Below, piece after piece: positions 37,141 through 48,055 of a stretch of DNA of 64,000 bases (position 1 is the stretch's first letter; every line of letters begins with the position of its first letter). The position numbers were made by a program, and so were the translations under genes. The stretch spans positions 806,001 to 870,000 of the forward strand of contig JAHEWK010000008.1 in assembly GCA_020740775.1 (NCBI GenBank). The letters are read 5' to 3'. Origin of the DNA: Ilyonectria destructans (taxonomy: Eukaryota > Ascomycota > Sordariomycetes > Hypocreales > Nectriaceae). Under the pieces are notes generated by a model that worked only from the letters and a program-made list of their open reading frames with translations, searched no databases and had not been told where the DNA came from.

Positions 37141-40100
37141 TATGGTTGGTTCAGGCCCTGTTGTCTTAGCTCTCGTCGTCTCAACCTGAATCTTCCCCCC
37201 CACGATAATCGATCTGTCATTTTTCCGGTTCCCACCTCAGACACAAACCAACGCTGCACCGCAAATCAAACCCTCGTCCCTCGGCTCCCACCAAGTCACA
37301 CTGCCCGCCTTAGGCGCAGCCCCATCTTCCACGGAGCCTGGTCCTCTTTTTTGGGCATCTTCCCCCCCTGGCTCTACGCGCAAACTCGGGTCCCCATTTT
37401 GGGTTGCAACCCATCATCTTGCCTTGCTGTTCCCCCCACAGACCGGCCCGCCGCAGAGACTTTTGAGATGAGATCCCGCGCCGGTGATAACAGGTCGTAT
37501 TTGCTAAGCCAGGGTTTTGCTCAGCTTGACGCGGAAATGCTAGAAAGGGACTAAGAGGTGTTAAGCGGTAACATGTATCAGTGCCTTTTGTATCCTAGTC
37601 TAGCCCCGTGCTCGGTCTCGTTCCGCTGACAAAGAGGCCACCGGTAGTTTCGATGCTACGTAGTAGTTCCCGACCGATCGTCGGCTTGGCTCTGACCTGG
37701 GTCCCGGATCCAGCGTTGCGCCGGCGCCGCGACCACGGGCGGGAAGACAACGACGGGCACACGGCTAATTCTGGGGCAGATTGTCGGGGACGCGGCGCTG
37801 CCCGTTTCTGCTTTTTGCTTTTTGGGCTCCGGCCGTTTTGACTTGCCCCCCCCTTCCCGTTAACAAGTATGATTTTTTTTATTTTTTATTTTATTTTTTC
37901 AAAGGCCACCGCCGTGTCATTGGGAAGAGCGGGAGCGCGGGAGCTAAACGCCTGCCCCTCTTGGGCTTGGTTTTTACAGGCATCCGGGGGAGAGGCAACC
38001 AGAGACACAAATCGGTGCCAGCTGGTCGGGCGGTTGAGTTATGGTTGACAGTGGGTGGCGTAACTGGCAGTTGGTGTGCCTGTGGTTGTTTCTGGACTGA
38101 TTGAGGGGTCAGTTCGCAGATGTCAGCGCATCCTTGCTTTTACTCGCCAGGCTATTGGGATGGGCGCGCCATTGCTTCGTCCATGTCATTCTAACGACCA
38201 GTTACCTCAGCAAAGCAGAGATAGCAGAGGTTTCGAGTGACACACGCCCGCCACCACCAATTTCAATTACGAAGACTGAGGAACTTGATGAATCAGAGGG
38301 CGAGGGGTGGTGATACAGGACCATCGATAGGTCCATCGGGCTGAGCTGGCGATCCATGTCTCGACTCGATGGCGTTGGGTACTGCCAATAGCTGATTTCG
38401 ACAATGAAGTTTGCTACCACGTAGTATGCGGCGGTGCGGGCCCGCGGTTCAATGGGCTAGGCCTTGTGCGGGCGGGTTGATCATTTGATTGGCATTCAAC
38501 TCCATCCCAATGCAACGCTGCCCGTATCGAGGTTGGAATCTGGGGTTTCGTAAGAGAAGGCTTGCGTGCCGTGCCATTGGCATGTCCCAGAAGCTGCAGC
38601 CGCATCTCAAGTCGGAGGCGGTTCGTGCAAGGGTCTCGACATTGCTGCGTCGCGGGACGGAAACAGATTGGGCCAGAATGCATACGAAATAATGCGGCGT
38701 CGCAATCCAAGCCCTTCGTCCCGTTTCCCCATTTGCTACAATCTTCCCGTGCCTCGTAATGCCAAACCGCGGCCCCGGGGCATGCCGCCTGCAGTAGTCG
38801 TGGCTTGCCTAATGCGCATCACGATGTTGCATCGCCGCTTCGATCCAAGACAGCGGCCAGGGCCCCTCGACCAAAGAAAGAAAGAAAGCAAACAAACCCC
38901 CAGGGCAAGCCCGTCTTGGAAACCTGGGCAGATGGGCTGCAGCGTCCGAGCGTACAGCTGGTGGTGCATCGATGCATCGTGCCGCGGACATTGGCTGGTT
39001 CGAAGAGAGACATATGGAGCTGGGGGGTAGAGACATTTTGCTGGGTACGCTGGCTATGCAATGGCCTATTAGGGGGAGAGAACAGAGATGCAGCCACCCA
39101 ACCCCGGCTTTTGAGAGAGCCCAGACGCCTGAGCCCCCCGCGGTTGAGCCACAGAGCGCCCTCCTTGCCTGCCCTACCTGGCTGCTACTGCACCTAAGAC
39201 GGCGGTTCAGCTGCCACATCGCGGGCCATCTGTCATCCATCCGCACGCTTCATGCCGCCGCCACCAGTTGGGCGGGGGGAAATGCCCCGAGACTGCGGTC
39301 CACCGCCACGGATTGGATCGCTGGACGTACAAACTACTGTAAACACACAGACCGTGCACATCTCGGCCCAGCAGCATGGCTGGCACTTGGCACCCGTCAT
39401 TCAAGCGCGAGCAGGCGCAGGCGCAGCCTCTGGCCCTCTCAGGAGCAGGATATACTACTCCTCACATATGAGCCCGGGCTGGCGTATAAGAGATGTGACA
39501 GATTTCAGGTACGGACTCGCCTCACTCAGCGGGACACGCCTGCGGGCCACACAGACGTCGGGCTAGGCGCTCGATGGCCATCCCGCTGGTCAGTCGCGGG
39601 CATCTCGGCCATCTCCATCCCCATCTCGATCGCACAGTTCCAGCTGTCAGATCTCAGTTCCCCCTTCCCTCCCGTGTCCCTAGTCGTCATCATCAACACC
39701 CTCCCACTACTGTACGTACGGGTCACAAGGGTCAATCAAATGCGTGCAAGCTACCTTATCCTTGGCGGTATGCTTTGCCACTTACTTTCCTCTTCGTCCT
39801 GGGAAGTCGGCAAAGTCCAGCTGCGTGATAATTATAGACGTACTCCCTAAGTATTCGTAACCTATTTCTGATGCTGCCCAGGCTCTCTACTACGTAACTT
39901 ACTGACAATGTCACAAACCCACAGACTTGATCCTTGCAGCCTGCAGCACCTGTGGCCAGAATGCTCCCCCATCCCCCCATGAACACCACCTGTGCGTTGT
40001 TTGCGTGAGATGCACCCTCCCTCCCTCATCTCGCCCCATCTACCCGTAGGCCCGTCCATCTGGCTCACCGACGCCTCACTCTGCCACACCCTGCTACGCC

Positions 40101-40390
40101 CTGCCACATTATGCCACACTATGCTCGCACTATGCTCGCACTATGGCTGCACCTAGTTGCGGCAACCTCCACAATCTGCCCGTCACGGCCACGGGTCATG
40201 GCCTTCCCGAACGGAATCGTCCCCCGGCGACACCATCCCTACCATCGCCCAGATCACGACCCTCTCCTCCTCCAAATCGTGCATTCGTCCCGTCGCAAGT
40301 CCAGCTAGAATGGACTGGCTTCCTCCAGGGATCATTTGCCAAGTGCACGTCCTCTGTCCGCGGTCATCCCGTCTTTCACCACTTCTATCT

Positions 40391-40442
40391 TTTCTCTCTC
40401 CTCTCGTCTCCTCTCGTCTCTTCTCGTCTCCTCTCCTCTCGT
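40391..40442 (+). repeat. CTCTCGTCTC-type tandem repeat
   Basis: Pyrimidine-rich direct repeats of about 10-15 bp (CTCTCGTCTC, CTCTTCTCGT and similar). No gene lies immediately downstream. Confidence 0.75.
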
Positions 40443-40913
40443 GGGATCCCCTCCCCCCCTACCCCCCTACCGCAATACTGCTGAACTTTTATCCTAATCC
40501 AACCCTCCCTCGAGATACGTACAGCGCTCGTTTCGTCATTTATCATATTTCCTCCTGCGTTGGGATGCTACCAGGCGGGGTGTAGCAATGGGCGTCGGTC
40601 CCAAGACACCGTCTGTGGCTTCTGCAGCCCCGTGTCGCTGGGCGGGCGACGCCGCCGATCTTGATCTTTTTCCCAGCCTGGATGTCGAGGAAAGCAAAAA
40701 TGACAGTCCTGGGACCGGGGAGTGCCACCATCACCACCCCTCCCTCTCCAGGGTAAACACCACGGCCAGGGTAACACGGCAGCCAGGGCAAGCTCCGCGA
40801 TAGGACAGCAAGCGCTCCCGAAATCCCGGGGCCATGGTAACGAAACTGAGGTCACCCAAACACCAGAGACGACATACACCGTCCAGATGCGGCCCTGGGT
40901 TGGCCTCTCTCTC

Positions 40914-40936
40914 CGACGACGACGACGACGACGACT
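40914..40936 (+). repeat. (GAC)n microsatellite
   Basis: Seven to eight GAC triplets, followed by CCACTACCAC-type triplets. The overlapping open frames reflect the triplet period. Confidence 0.85.
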
Positions 40937-43900
40937 ACCACCACTACCACCACCATGGACCACCGCGACCTACGTTTGGTGGGCTGTCCCTATCATCTCT
41001 TCTTACTCAGCATTTCTCGACATCATCTCGCAATACGAACACTGAATTCGTCCCCCGAAAAGTCCACCCCCTATCCCAAGATCATCAGCTCCAGGCCCTG
41101 AGAGTTGCAGCCGTTGTTTTTGTGAGATACGACCAGAGAAGGCCTGGAGCGGCGTCGAAGGAGGCTAGCATTGAAAGGAGTGCCGGAAATCCATCGGCCG
41201 CAATGGACCACCCATTTGCGTTGCCGTCTGCAAGATGGACGTTCACTCGAGCCCGCTGAGGACCGCTGGCTACGCGGGACGCAAGGGGTTGGCAGTCTCC
41301 CCGGTCCGAACTGGGTGGGCCACTTGCAGACCAGCAAGCCAGCTAGCCACGAACACCTCCGGCTCTTGTGAGTCGTCGGCTCCCTCCTCGGTTCTGGGCC
41401 TTCATCATTGGCGAGTGCTATCGCCGATTGCCATCTACTTGGATGCGGTGTGGCGCGTGGCGGTGCGGATGGCACCTCTCTCTGGTGACGTTTGGTGAAG
41501 GCTGGAGTGGGTGGGAGTCGTGGGGTCCATCGAACCAGGGTGTTGGGCCAGGTGAGCCAGGTGTCGAGGTGACATCGCGCCGAGGATCGACCCAGCAGTC
41601 GGGCGAATCGACTTGGTCACATCTCCCCTGCGTCGAGATTCAGCTGTGTGGATGTCTCCTCTTGTCTCTTGCAACCTCGATGAGTTTCCCGATTCCCAAA
41701 CCCCTGGCAGTCCACGGTCATCATGAGCCCTTGCTCCCTTGCTCCCTTGACCGACCAGGCCTCCCCCCCTCCCCTACTCTTACCTCACTCTCCATCAGTT
41801 GTTTCCTCGCCTTCTTGTTGCAGCTCTTACTCGTCCAGTACACCCTCCCGGATCGCCTCGAGGGACGTCCACGAACCCCAGGCCTGAGTTCCCCTAGTCT
41901 GTCGGGGGGAAAGCGAGCTTGCAGGGTGAAGCAGGCAGGGTGAAGCGGGCAGGGCGAAGCGTCCCAGCTGGTGGGATTCTAGGTCTGGGGAGTCCAATGA
42001 CCAACGCCCTGGCGCGTCAGCGTCGGCTCGTCCCGCCTTCAATTCGCAAGCTCTACCCTTTGAGGTCGTCGGCCGCAATCCCTCATTCGGGGTCGATCAT
42101 CCGCCCACTGCACGCGGCCGCCAGGGGGCCAACTGTTTTCGGGACTGGAGACGACTCCATGCTCGTTTCTGTTTTCTTCTTTGGGCCATTAGGCATAGAG
42201 GATGCGATGAATCGAGCCTTGTGGTCCTTCTGGGTCCTGCTCGATAATGCTTGCTTTCTCAGAGCCTGTCATCGATCGGGACGCTACGGGTCCCTCACCA
42301 CCACGATACCCTCCAACCCCCCAGACCGTCTCTAGGTTCCTCTCCCACATACTCCTCTACAATGATACTTCGCCTCAGCCGTGGAGTCTTTCACGATTAC
42401 CTGTAGGACCAGGTTCCTTGCCTCCCGTCACAGAATTTAACATGAAATTCAGGCTTAGTGGAGAACCCTTCTCAGTTTGAGGTGAGAGGATTCAATCACA
42501 TTCCATGCATCCCAGAGGCACGTCGCGTTAAGGTGTTTCCTGTCACTTTTCAAAGTCCCCCCTGGAGGCCGGTGTCTATTCTAGAGCAGTCGTCGAAGTC
42601 GATGCTTACTCCATCCACCCGCATGACATGCATTACGTGGGATCCTCCACGGGTCTGAGCCGAACCGATGCGGCGTAGAGAGTTCTCGCCGCGCACTCGC
42701 AGGACGCGATGATCCTCCAAGGGGGGTATTTACAACATGTCGCAAAACGAACTACTACCCTCCGACAGCCTTGCCGTGACCATTGCCGCGGAGTCTTCGG
42801 AGATCGCCTCTCTGCAGTAGCAAAGTGGGCAACTTAGGACTCAGTCCGGCGGGCTGCGAGAGCGTCGGCCAAAGGCGAAGAAGTAAAGAGAATCTTCAGC
42901 TGTGAGAGCCCGTGTGCGATACTGCCGTCTAGTTTTGCAAGGGCCTCCGTTCCGGATTTTTTTCAACGACGGGACCCGACCGCACGCGCCGCGACGGGCG
43001 GTCCCTGTTGCCTTCTTCTCCATCACCGCAATTCTTAACAGTGGGAATGGACTGATTCTCGTCTAAGCCTGGGGGCGGGAAGAGTAAGAAGGGACCTCGG
43101 GTCGGTGTGTGCGTTGCGCGGGGCCCTTGAACGCCCGCGCGGTTGGTGAAGGGCGAAGAATAAGACCGACAATACCGGCCTCTCTGGGGTTTGTTGGAGG
43201 GAAGTCAACCGGTGCGCTGTTTTACCCCGGGTGACAGGCAGGGCCAGGATGATATTTTCATGGCCTTGTCCTGTCCCGGGCTCAAACTAAAGACTAGAGT
43301 CCTTGCCCTGGCACTCGTTCTTCCTGGAGTACCTGGTTCCCGGGGACGGGGACTGTGCGGAACAAGTGCCCGCGTGTGTTTTGTGATGTGATGTGATGGG
43401 TTCTCCTGCTTGTGCTCGTGCTCGTGCCTGTACTTTTGCCTGTGCCAACGCTTGGACTTGAGACTTGAAGGGTTTTGGCTGTTGGACGGGGATCGCGATC
43501 AACGGGCGAGACCGGAAGAGATCTTGGTGTCGTTCCATCTGTGGTGTGATTCCCCGGTTGGTTTTCGTCTCCGGGAGAGCAATTGAGATCCGGCCGACCG
43601 GCTTTCGACGGGTTTGTAAGTGTTGTTTACGGATTAGCAAGCAGTCAATGAGAATTTTGCAGTGACAGGTTTGCTGGTTTTGCGATGAGAATAACGAATG
43701 TTGGTTGTGCCGGTGCTGCAGCGGACATGTGAAGAAAACTCCGGGCTCGGAAGTGGGAAAGTATCTGTCTTGAGATGCAGGGTACGGTCCGGTATCTCAA
43801 TTGAGCGTACTTTGTGTGAAATCATGCCTTGAGAGTACCTAATGTTTTGGGGTTTGTTTTGTTGTTATTTCTTGTGTCTGTGTCGTGAACCATGATGGTG

Positions 43901-44380
43901 TTCGGTGAACACGGCAACAGAGGGAATTGACTCTTCGCTGGGCGAACAACTAAAGCGCATGTTCCCATGGGTCGGCCTCAGGTGCATTGTTGTGTTGAAA
44001 TATCTCGGTCCAATGGCTGGGGATCATTGAGTTGTGTTGATATTTGATGCCTTGTGTTCATCCTTGGCCATCATGGATTGCCGAGGTTACGGCGTTTTTG
44101 GTGTAGGGTAGCTGGAGTTGCACCACGATGATTTTTATCACTGTTACGCCTGCCCTGTGTGGGGTTGTGAAGTTAATATGGATTTCACCTGGAGTGATCT
44201 TGAGGTTTGATTTTACGTCTCTTGTTTAGGTTGCTTTTCGGGATGTGATGGTTGGATCTATAAATGGTCTCGTCATTCAAGTTGAAGGTTCAGCGTGGAG
44301 CACTTCTCTGAATAGAGTATCACTATCTATCGATCATGAACAACCTAGAACACCACGGGGGATTCACTCTCGAACGAGAA

Positions 44381-44390
44381 GTATAAATTC
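44381..44390 (+). promoter_or_regulatory. TATA box of first cysteine-rich gene
   Basis: GTATAAATTC lies about 98 bp before the ATG at 44481 and is followed by a C/T/A-rich, G-poor leader. The second gene has a similar element at nearly the same distance. Confidence 0.55.
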
Positions 44391-44480
44391 AACCACCACC
44401 CACCCTTCCTACTCTCACTTCCCTGAACCCTTTACGACTACCACTCATACCAAACCGTCAGCAAGAGCCATATCCTTCAA

Positions 44481-44693
44481 ATGTGCACAGAAACGACCGT
44501 GACATCTACTTGCAGGAAGTGCAAGTGCGTGGTGGATATAGAGACGAAGATTATCACGTGTGAGGCTGCAAAGACGAAAGAACCCGGTTGGATCGACTTG
44601 TGTCAGATCCGAGGGTACCAAATGGCTATGGATGTGCCGGACGATAAATGCGACAATTGTATCCAGGACACCAAGAACAAAGCAACGAAGTAA
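44481..44693 (+). CDS. Small cysteine-rich protein, tandem copy 1
   Basis: This intronless 70-residue protein belongs to no family I can name. It has no signal peptide or transmembrane segment, so it is probably intracellular. Eight cysteines include C2, C11-x2-C14, C16, C27, C41 and C57-x2-C60. The two CxxC pairs suggest zinc binding. The sequence begins MCTETTVTSTCRKCKCVV and ends DDKCDNCIQDTKNKATK. It shares Cys positions, length and promoter layout with the gene at 45169, 476 bp downstream, so the pair is most simply a tandem duplication that has diverged. Function is unknown. Confidence 0.7.
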   Translation: MCTETTVTSTCRKCKCVVDIETKIITCEAAKTKEPGWIDLCQIRGYQMAMDVPDDKCDNCIQDTKNKATK

Positions 44694-45168
44694 ATATGGC
44701 TTCCTCAATACTGTCGCTGGGCGGGACTAAGAGGTCTCGGGAAGTGGGATGTAGAGAGGCCAAGCCCTGCGATTGATAGCTGAGAGCGGACGTTCCAGGT
44801 TAATACTTCTGAAATACAATTGGAAAACATAGAAATGATTATATGCAGCTGAATGACCCCGCACGAGTGAAAACATATCGAGACTTGTGTATCCCTTATG
44901 GTTTCTCGGGCAGTTGACACCTGACTTGGCTGTGTAAGGGTGGTGACGAGGAAACGCCGACGACGATAGTGACCGGTGAGAGCTTGGGAAGTAACACAAT
45001 GTCACCCATAGCAGCCGATGATCCTACAATAAGACATATGAATCACCATTGACCGATGCCCATAAATAGCTCCGAGTCCCTCCCGCTAGTTCTCACAACC
45101 AAAAGCTCCAACACTGTCCGTCGACACCCTACACACTACAAGATCCAACCAACTTCCAGCGCGAGGAG
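44694..45168. promoter_or_regulatory. Spacer between the two cysteine-rich genes
   Basis: This 475-bp spacer holds the 3' end of copy 1 and the promoter of copy 2. No other coding signal was seen. Confidence 0.55.
45062..45069 (+). promoter_or_regulatory. TATA-like box of second cysteine-rich gene
   Basis: ATAAATAG lies about 105 bp before the ATG at 45169, matching the spacing seen at copy 1. A G-poor leader follows. Confidence 0.5.
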
Positions 45169-45393
45169 ATGTGCAAAACGACTGTCATTCGACTCGACTG
45201 CGAGAATTGCCAGAGGAGGGTTGGCGAGAGCATCCAGACGGTCGTGTGCCAACATAAACAGGCCAGTCGGATCCACCTGTGCGTAGAAACCAAGGTTGAT
45301 GCCACCCTTTACGTCGAAGAAAGCGAATGCGAGGTGTGCGTCGAGAAAGCGAGGCAGGATGCAGAGGAACCAGGTACCGGCAATGGTGACTGA
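45169..45393 (+). CDS. Small cysteine-rich protein, tandem copy 2
   Basis: This intronless 74-residue protein is paralogous to the gene at 44481. Its cysteines are C2, C11-x2-C14, C27, C38 and C54-x2-C57, aligning with copy 1 apart from a three-residue gap before the sixth cysteine. Shared residues include MC..(T)TV near the start, the V..x..I.T..C block, an I-x-LC block and the closing CxxC. The tail is acidic (DAEEPGTGNGD), unlike the basic tail of copy 1. No signal peptide is seen. It could be a zinc-binding regulator; nothing more can be said from sequence. Confidence 0.7.
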   Translation: MCKTTVIRLDCENCQRRVGESIQTVVCQHKQASRIHLCVETKVDATLYVEESECEVCVEKARQDAEEPGTGNGD

Positions 45394-45702
45394 AGTATGA
45401 CGAGCTTGTGAAGGGGACTGGATAGTATAGATTGTGAATAGAGGAGATGCTGAGCCAACAGTTGGAGAGTAACTGACTTTGGTGAACAATACAAAGCTAT
45501 TCACGAGGGTGCTATAACCAGCCAAGGGTATCATAACTCTCAATAGTGATATTGGAGAGAAATCAAGTTCCTGTATCGCGTCTAATGGGTTGACCTCGAG
45601 AGCCGTCATGTATCGCCCTTCTATACCAAGAACACCAACCAGCCATGATCCCGACGTAGAATTCATTAAACATGCCTTGTCTGTACCGTCTAGCCAGTCC
45701 CC
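45394..45702. other. Convergent spacer, cysteine-rich copy 2 / FLX1
   Basis: A 309-bp interval holding both 3' ends. Nothing else was seen. Confidence 0.5.
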
Positions 45703-46696
45703 CTAAGCAATCCACCGCGGCAGATAGTACTTGACGTTCTCATAAACCAAAAATGTCACCCATGTCGCCGGCATCACCCTCACCACGCCGGGAACCAGGC
45801 CGCGATAGAACCCCCGTAGTCCCTCCTCGGTCCAAACCCTCGTCACCACGCCGCGGAACCCCCGCCCGAACCTCGCTTCCGCCTCGTAGTTCTGCAGCCG
45901 GCTCCGTAGCACCTGGTACGGGTACGTTACGGCGCCGGCGACTAGCTTGGCCGCGCTCGACAATGCGACGGTGGCCTCGGGCTTCATGGGTGCGCTCTCG
46001 TCAATGCCGTATAGGTTATGCCGGCGAGTGAAGTACCACCGCTTGGCCGGCTCATACACGGCGAACTGCACGGCGCCATGCGACACGCCGATGAGAGAAA
46101 CGGCGAGGCCGCGGTAGAAGCCGCGCGGGCCCTCGGTAGCGAGGATAGTGCGAGCGCCGGCCAACATGGACGGATACGCGCCGACAGCATGGCGATCCGA
46201 CGACACCATGCGTGTCTTGAGCACCCAGACCGGATTCGTCAGCACGGCGGTCGACGCGCCGGCCAGAGCGCTGGCGGCGAAGTAGTCACCGGGCGACGGG
46301 CGCGGGCGGCCCTGGTACGCGGCGAGAGCGCGCTCGAAGCGCGACTTGAAGAAGAAGAAGGACGCCCAGCTGGAGGCGTTGCCGACGAGGTTCGGCGTCA
46401 GGCCGCGGTACAGCGAGGCGAGCGGGTGCGGGTTGGCCGTCAGCGAGCGCAGCAGCGAGACGGTCGTGGGACGGACCGCCGAGGGCATTGAGCTGCGGTA
46501 GACTATACGGAATCCATCGTCAGTCCCTACAAGTCCATCTGGAAATGCGTCCAGCCGCGGGGAGTTGCGTACTTTGCATGCGAGTCTTGACGATGTCCAG
46601 CGGGTGGACGACTAAGGTGGCGACGGTGCCGGCGCTGAGGCCGGCGAGGGACTCGATGACGGCGGGGGAGAGACCCGCATGGTTGAGGTCGGGCAT
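45703..46696 (-). CDS. FLX1: Mitochondrial carrier, FAD/folate type (Flx1)
   Basis: This inner-membrane solute carrier probably exchanges FAD (yeast Flx1) or folate (animal SLC25A32). Exons 46696-46573 and 46502-45703 give 307 residues. The three carrier signatures are present: HPLDIVKTRMQ in repeat 1, NPVWVLKTRM in repeat 2 and YPYQVLRSRLQ in repeat 3. Each is followed by a GxxGFYRGL-type motif in the second half (EGPRGFYRGLAVSL, EGLRGFYRGLVPGV). The NPxWVxKTR form is typical of the FAD/folate/pyrimidine/NAD branch. The first exon is needed for the first PxD motif; the long frame alone would lack it. A pyrimidine or NAD carrier is the main alternative. Confidence 0.87.
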
Positions 46697-47196
46697 AAAG
46701 TACAGATGGGATTACAGCTTCTGTCACATGGTGTGATCGGAACAGGAAGAGAGAAGGGAACTCGGCGCACAATGGCGGAGGTGGTTGAAGTCGGCCGTCT
46801 CGAATTTTATCGGAGCCCTGTCCCGTGGTGAACTAATTAGCACCGAGCTTCCGGCGCCGACGTCACACGGACAAACTGCCGTAGTTGGCCGAGACCATTT
46901 CATGTAGCCGACTTGAGCACATAAACCGCCGAATCGGACGAGGAGCAGGTGTAAAGAATTAGGAGTGGCTTTTGTCATTTTAGACGTGCATTTTAGCTTT
47001 GCTTTGCTTTGTTTTGCGTGATGATACAGTCATTCGTTCCAGTACAGCCAACCCCGCCCAAGCATACGTCGGATTCCGGCCATCCATTACCACATGATAT
47101 CCCAACGCCATGAATGCTGGTGGAGCTGCCCCTGCTCAGATCTTCCCTCAAGATAATGTACACTAGATGGTCCGTCGCATTGTCGATTCTCCACGT
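46697..47196. other. Upstream of FLX1 and 3' of TOM7
   Basis: A 500-bp interval that should contain the FLX1 promoter and the TOM7 3' end. A CTTTGCTTTGCTTTG-type repeat lies at about 46996-47017. Confidence 0.5.
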
Positions 47197-47636
47197 TTAA
47201 GAGAGGGGAGAGAGGAGGCTAGAAACGGGTAGAGTTAGCGGCATGTCATACAACGCCTGGGCATGAGCTGCCAGCATGAGCTGCCAGCATGAGGACAAGA
47301 GGCATACCGGATGACGGAGGGTCGGGGGTCGCTGCGGGTGTAGCCTGGTCTCGGGTTAGTGCTGTCGTCTCGACAAGATGCTGTCGTTATTCGAGTGCGT
47401 TCATACCGAGGTAGAGGATCAGGGGAAGGTAGCCACTGAGGGACAAGTCAGCAAGAGGGGATGGCGCAGATGGGACGGGAGCATCAAACATACTAGTGGA
47501 TGGCGACGCGGGAGATGTCGATGAGCTTAGCGATGCGCTCCTAGAGGCCGGCCATTAGCACCTCGAACCTTTAATCTCGAAACCAGCTTCGTGCTCGAGG
47601 TATGCGCACCTTGGACTCCTCGGAAAGGGCGAACAT
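47197..47636 (-). CDS. TOM7: Mitochondrial import receptor subunit Tom7
   Basis: Tom7 is a small tail-anchored subunit of the outer-membrane TOM translocase that modulates its assembly. No single frame reveals it. Five exons, 47636-47610, 47540-47494, 47436-47408, 47344-47308 and 47218-47197, join in frame to 53 residues. Each of the four introns has GT...AG ends. The product starts MFALSEESKERIAKLIDISR, contains VAIHYGYLPLILYLGY (the conserved Tom7 membrane segment and Pro) and ends SVIRLLSPLS. Four introns in a 162-base coding region is a striking density. The fourth intron contains a repeated GAGCTGCCAGCAT (plus strand, about 47266-47290). It is divergent from SF3B4. Confidence 0.92.
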
Positions 47637-48055
47637 GTTGGCGGTCGACGGGGGGAAGGCGAGTATTCGAGACGGTGATGCACCTGGCGACGGCAGAGTC
47701 CTCAATGGCGGTGGTGGTCGATGCCGGGGAGCGGAATTCAAGGATCGTGATATATGGCACGTCTCCAAAAATTTCGGCGGCGCTGCACCGGGACGGACCA
47801 AGGAAAAAGTTGAGCTTCCGATCTGCGCGGGCGGCCGGGTCAACACCGGCAAAACCGCCCCGACCTTCTGGCCTTCGCGTCCAACCACCGGCCGAAATTT
47901 CCCTGGAAAGCTCCAGGACTCCAGGGTCAGACGCATCACGGAAAAGCTTCGCCTGCGACTTCTCTGCCCTCGACGACAGTTTGCGGTTCAGCACGGCGAC
48001 GCTTGTTTTCGAGAATTGACACAGAGGCGCTTGCTTTCTCTCACACACCGGCAAC
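47637..48055. promoter_or_regulatory. Divergent promoter, TOM7 / SF3B4
   Basis: A 419-bp spacer between two divergent ATGs, probably a shared promoter. Open frames cross it on both strands but match nothing recognisable. Confidence 0.55.

Larger units (their letters stand above)
25245..44480. other. 19-kb gene-poor region
   Basis: No recognisable protein domain, spliced gene, RNA gene or transposon open frame was found across 19 kb, against roughly one gene per 2-3 kb elsewhere in the window. The sequence is not AT-rich, so it does not look like RIP-degraded transposon. It contains scattered TACGTA and TACGGAGTA palindromes, many simple repeats, and open frames of 297 codons (33218-34111, +) and 292 codons (38972-39850, +) with no recognised product. 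The left end is the upstream region of the C2H2 factor. The right end (about 43200-44350), before the small cysteine-rich genes, is T/G-skewed on the plus strand. Confidence 0.6.

Noticed and set aside
40834..41259. Open frames with Asp and His runs over the (GAC)n repeat
   Set aside because: Triplet repeat artefact with no flanking coding signal.
43200..44350. T/G-skewed stretch before the cysteine-rich genes as a possible RIP-mutated transposon
   Set aside because: The skew is strand-asymmetric rather than the both-strand C-to-T pattern of RIP, and no transposon remnant was seen.
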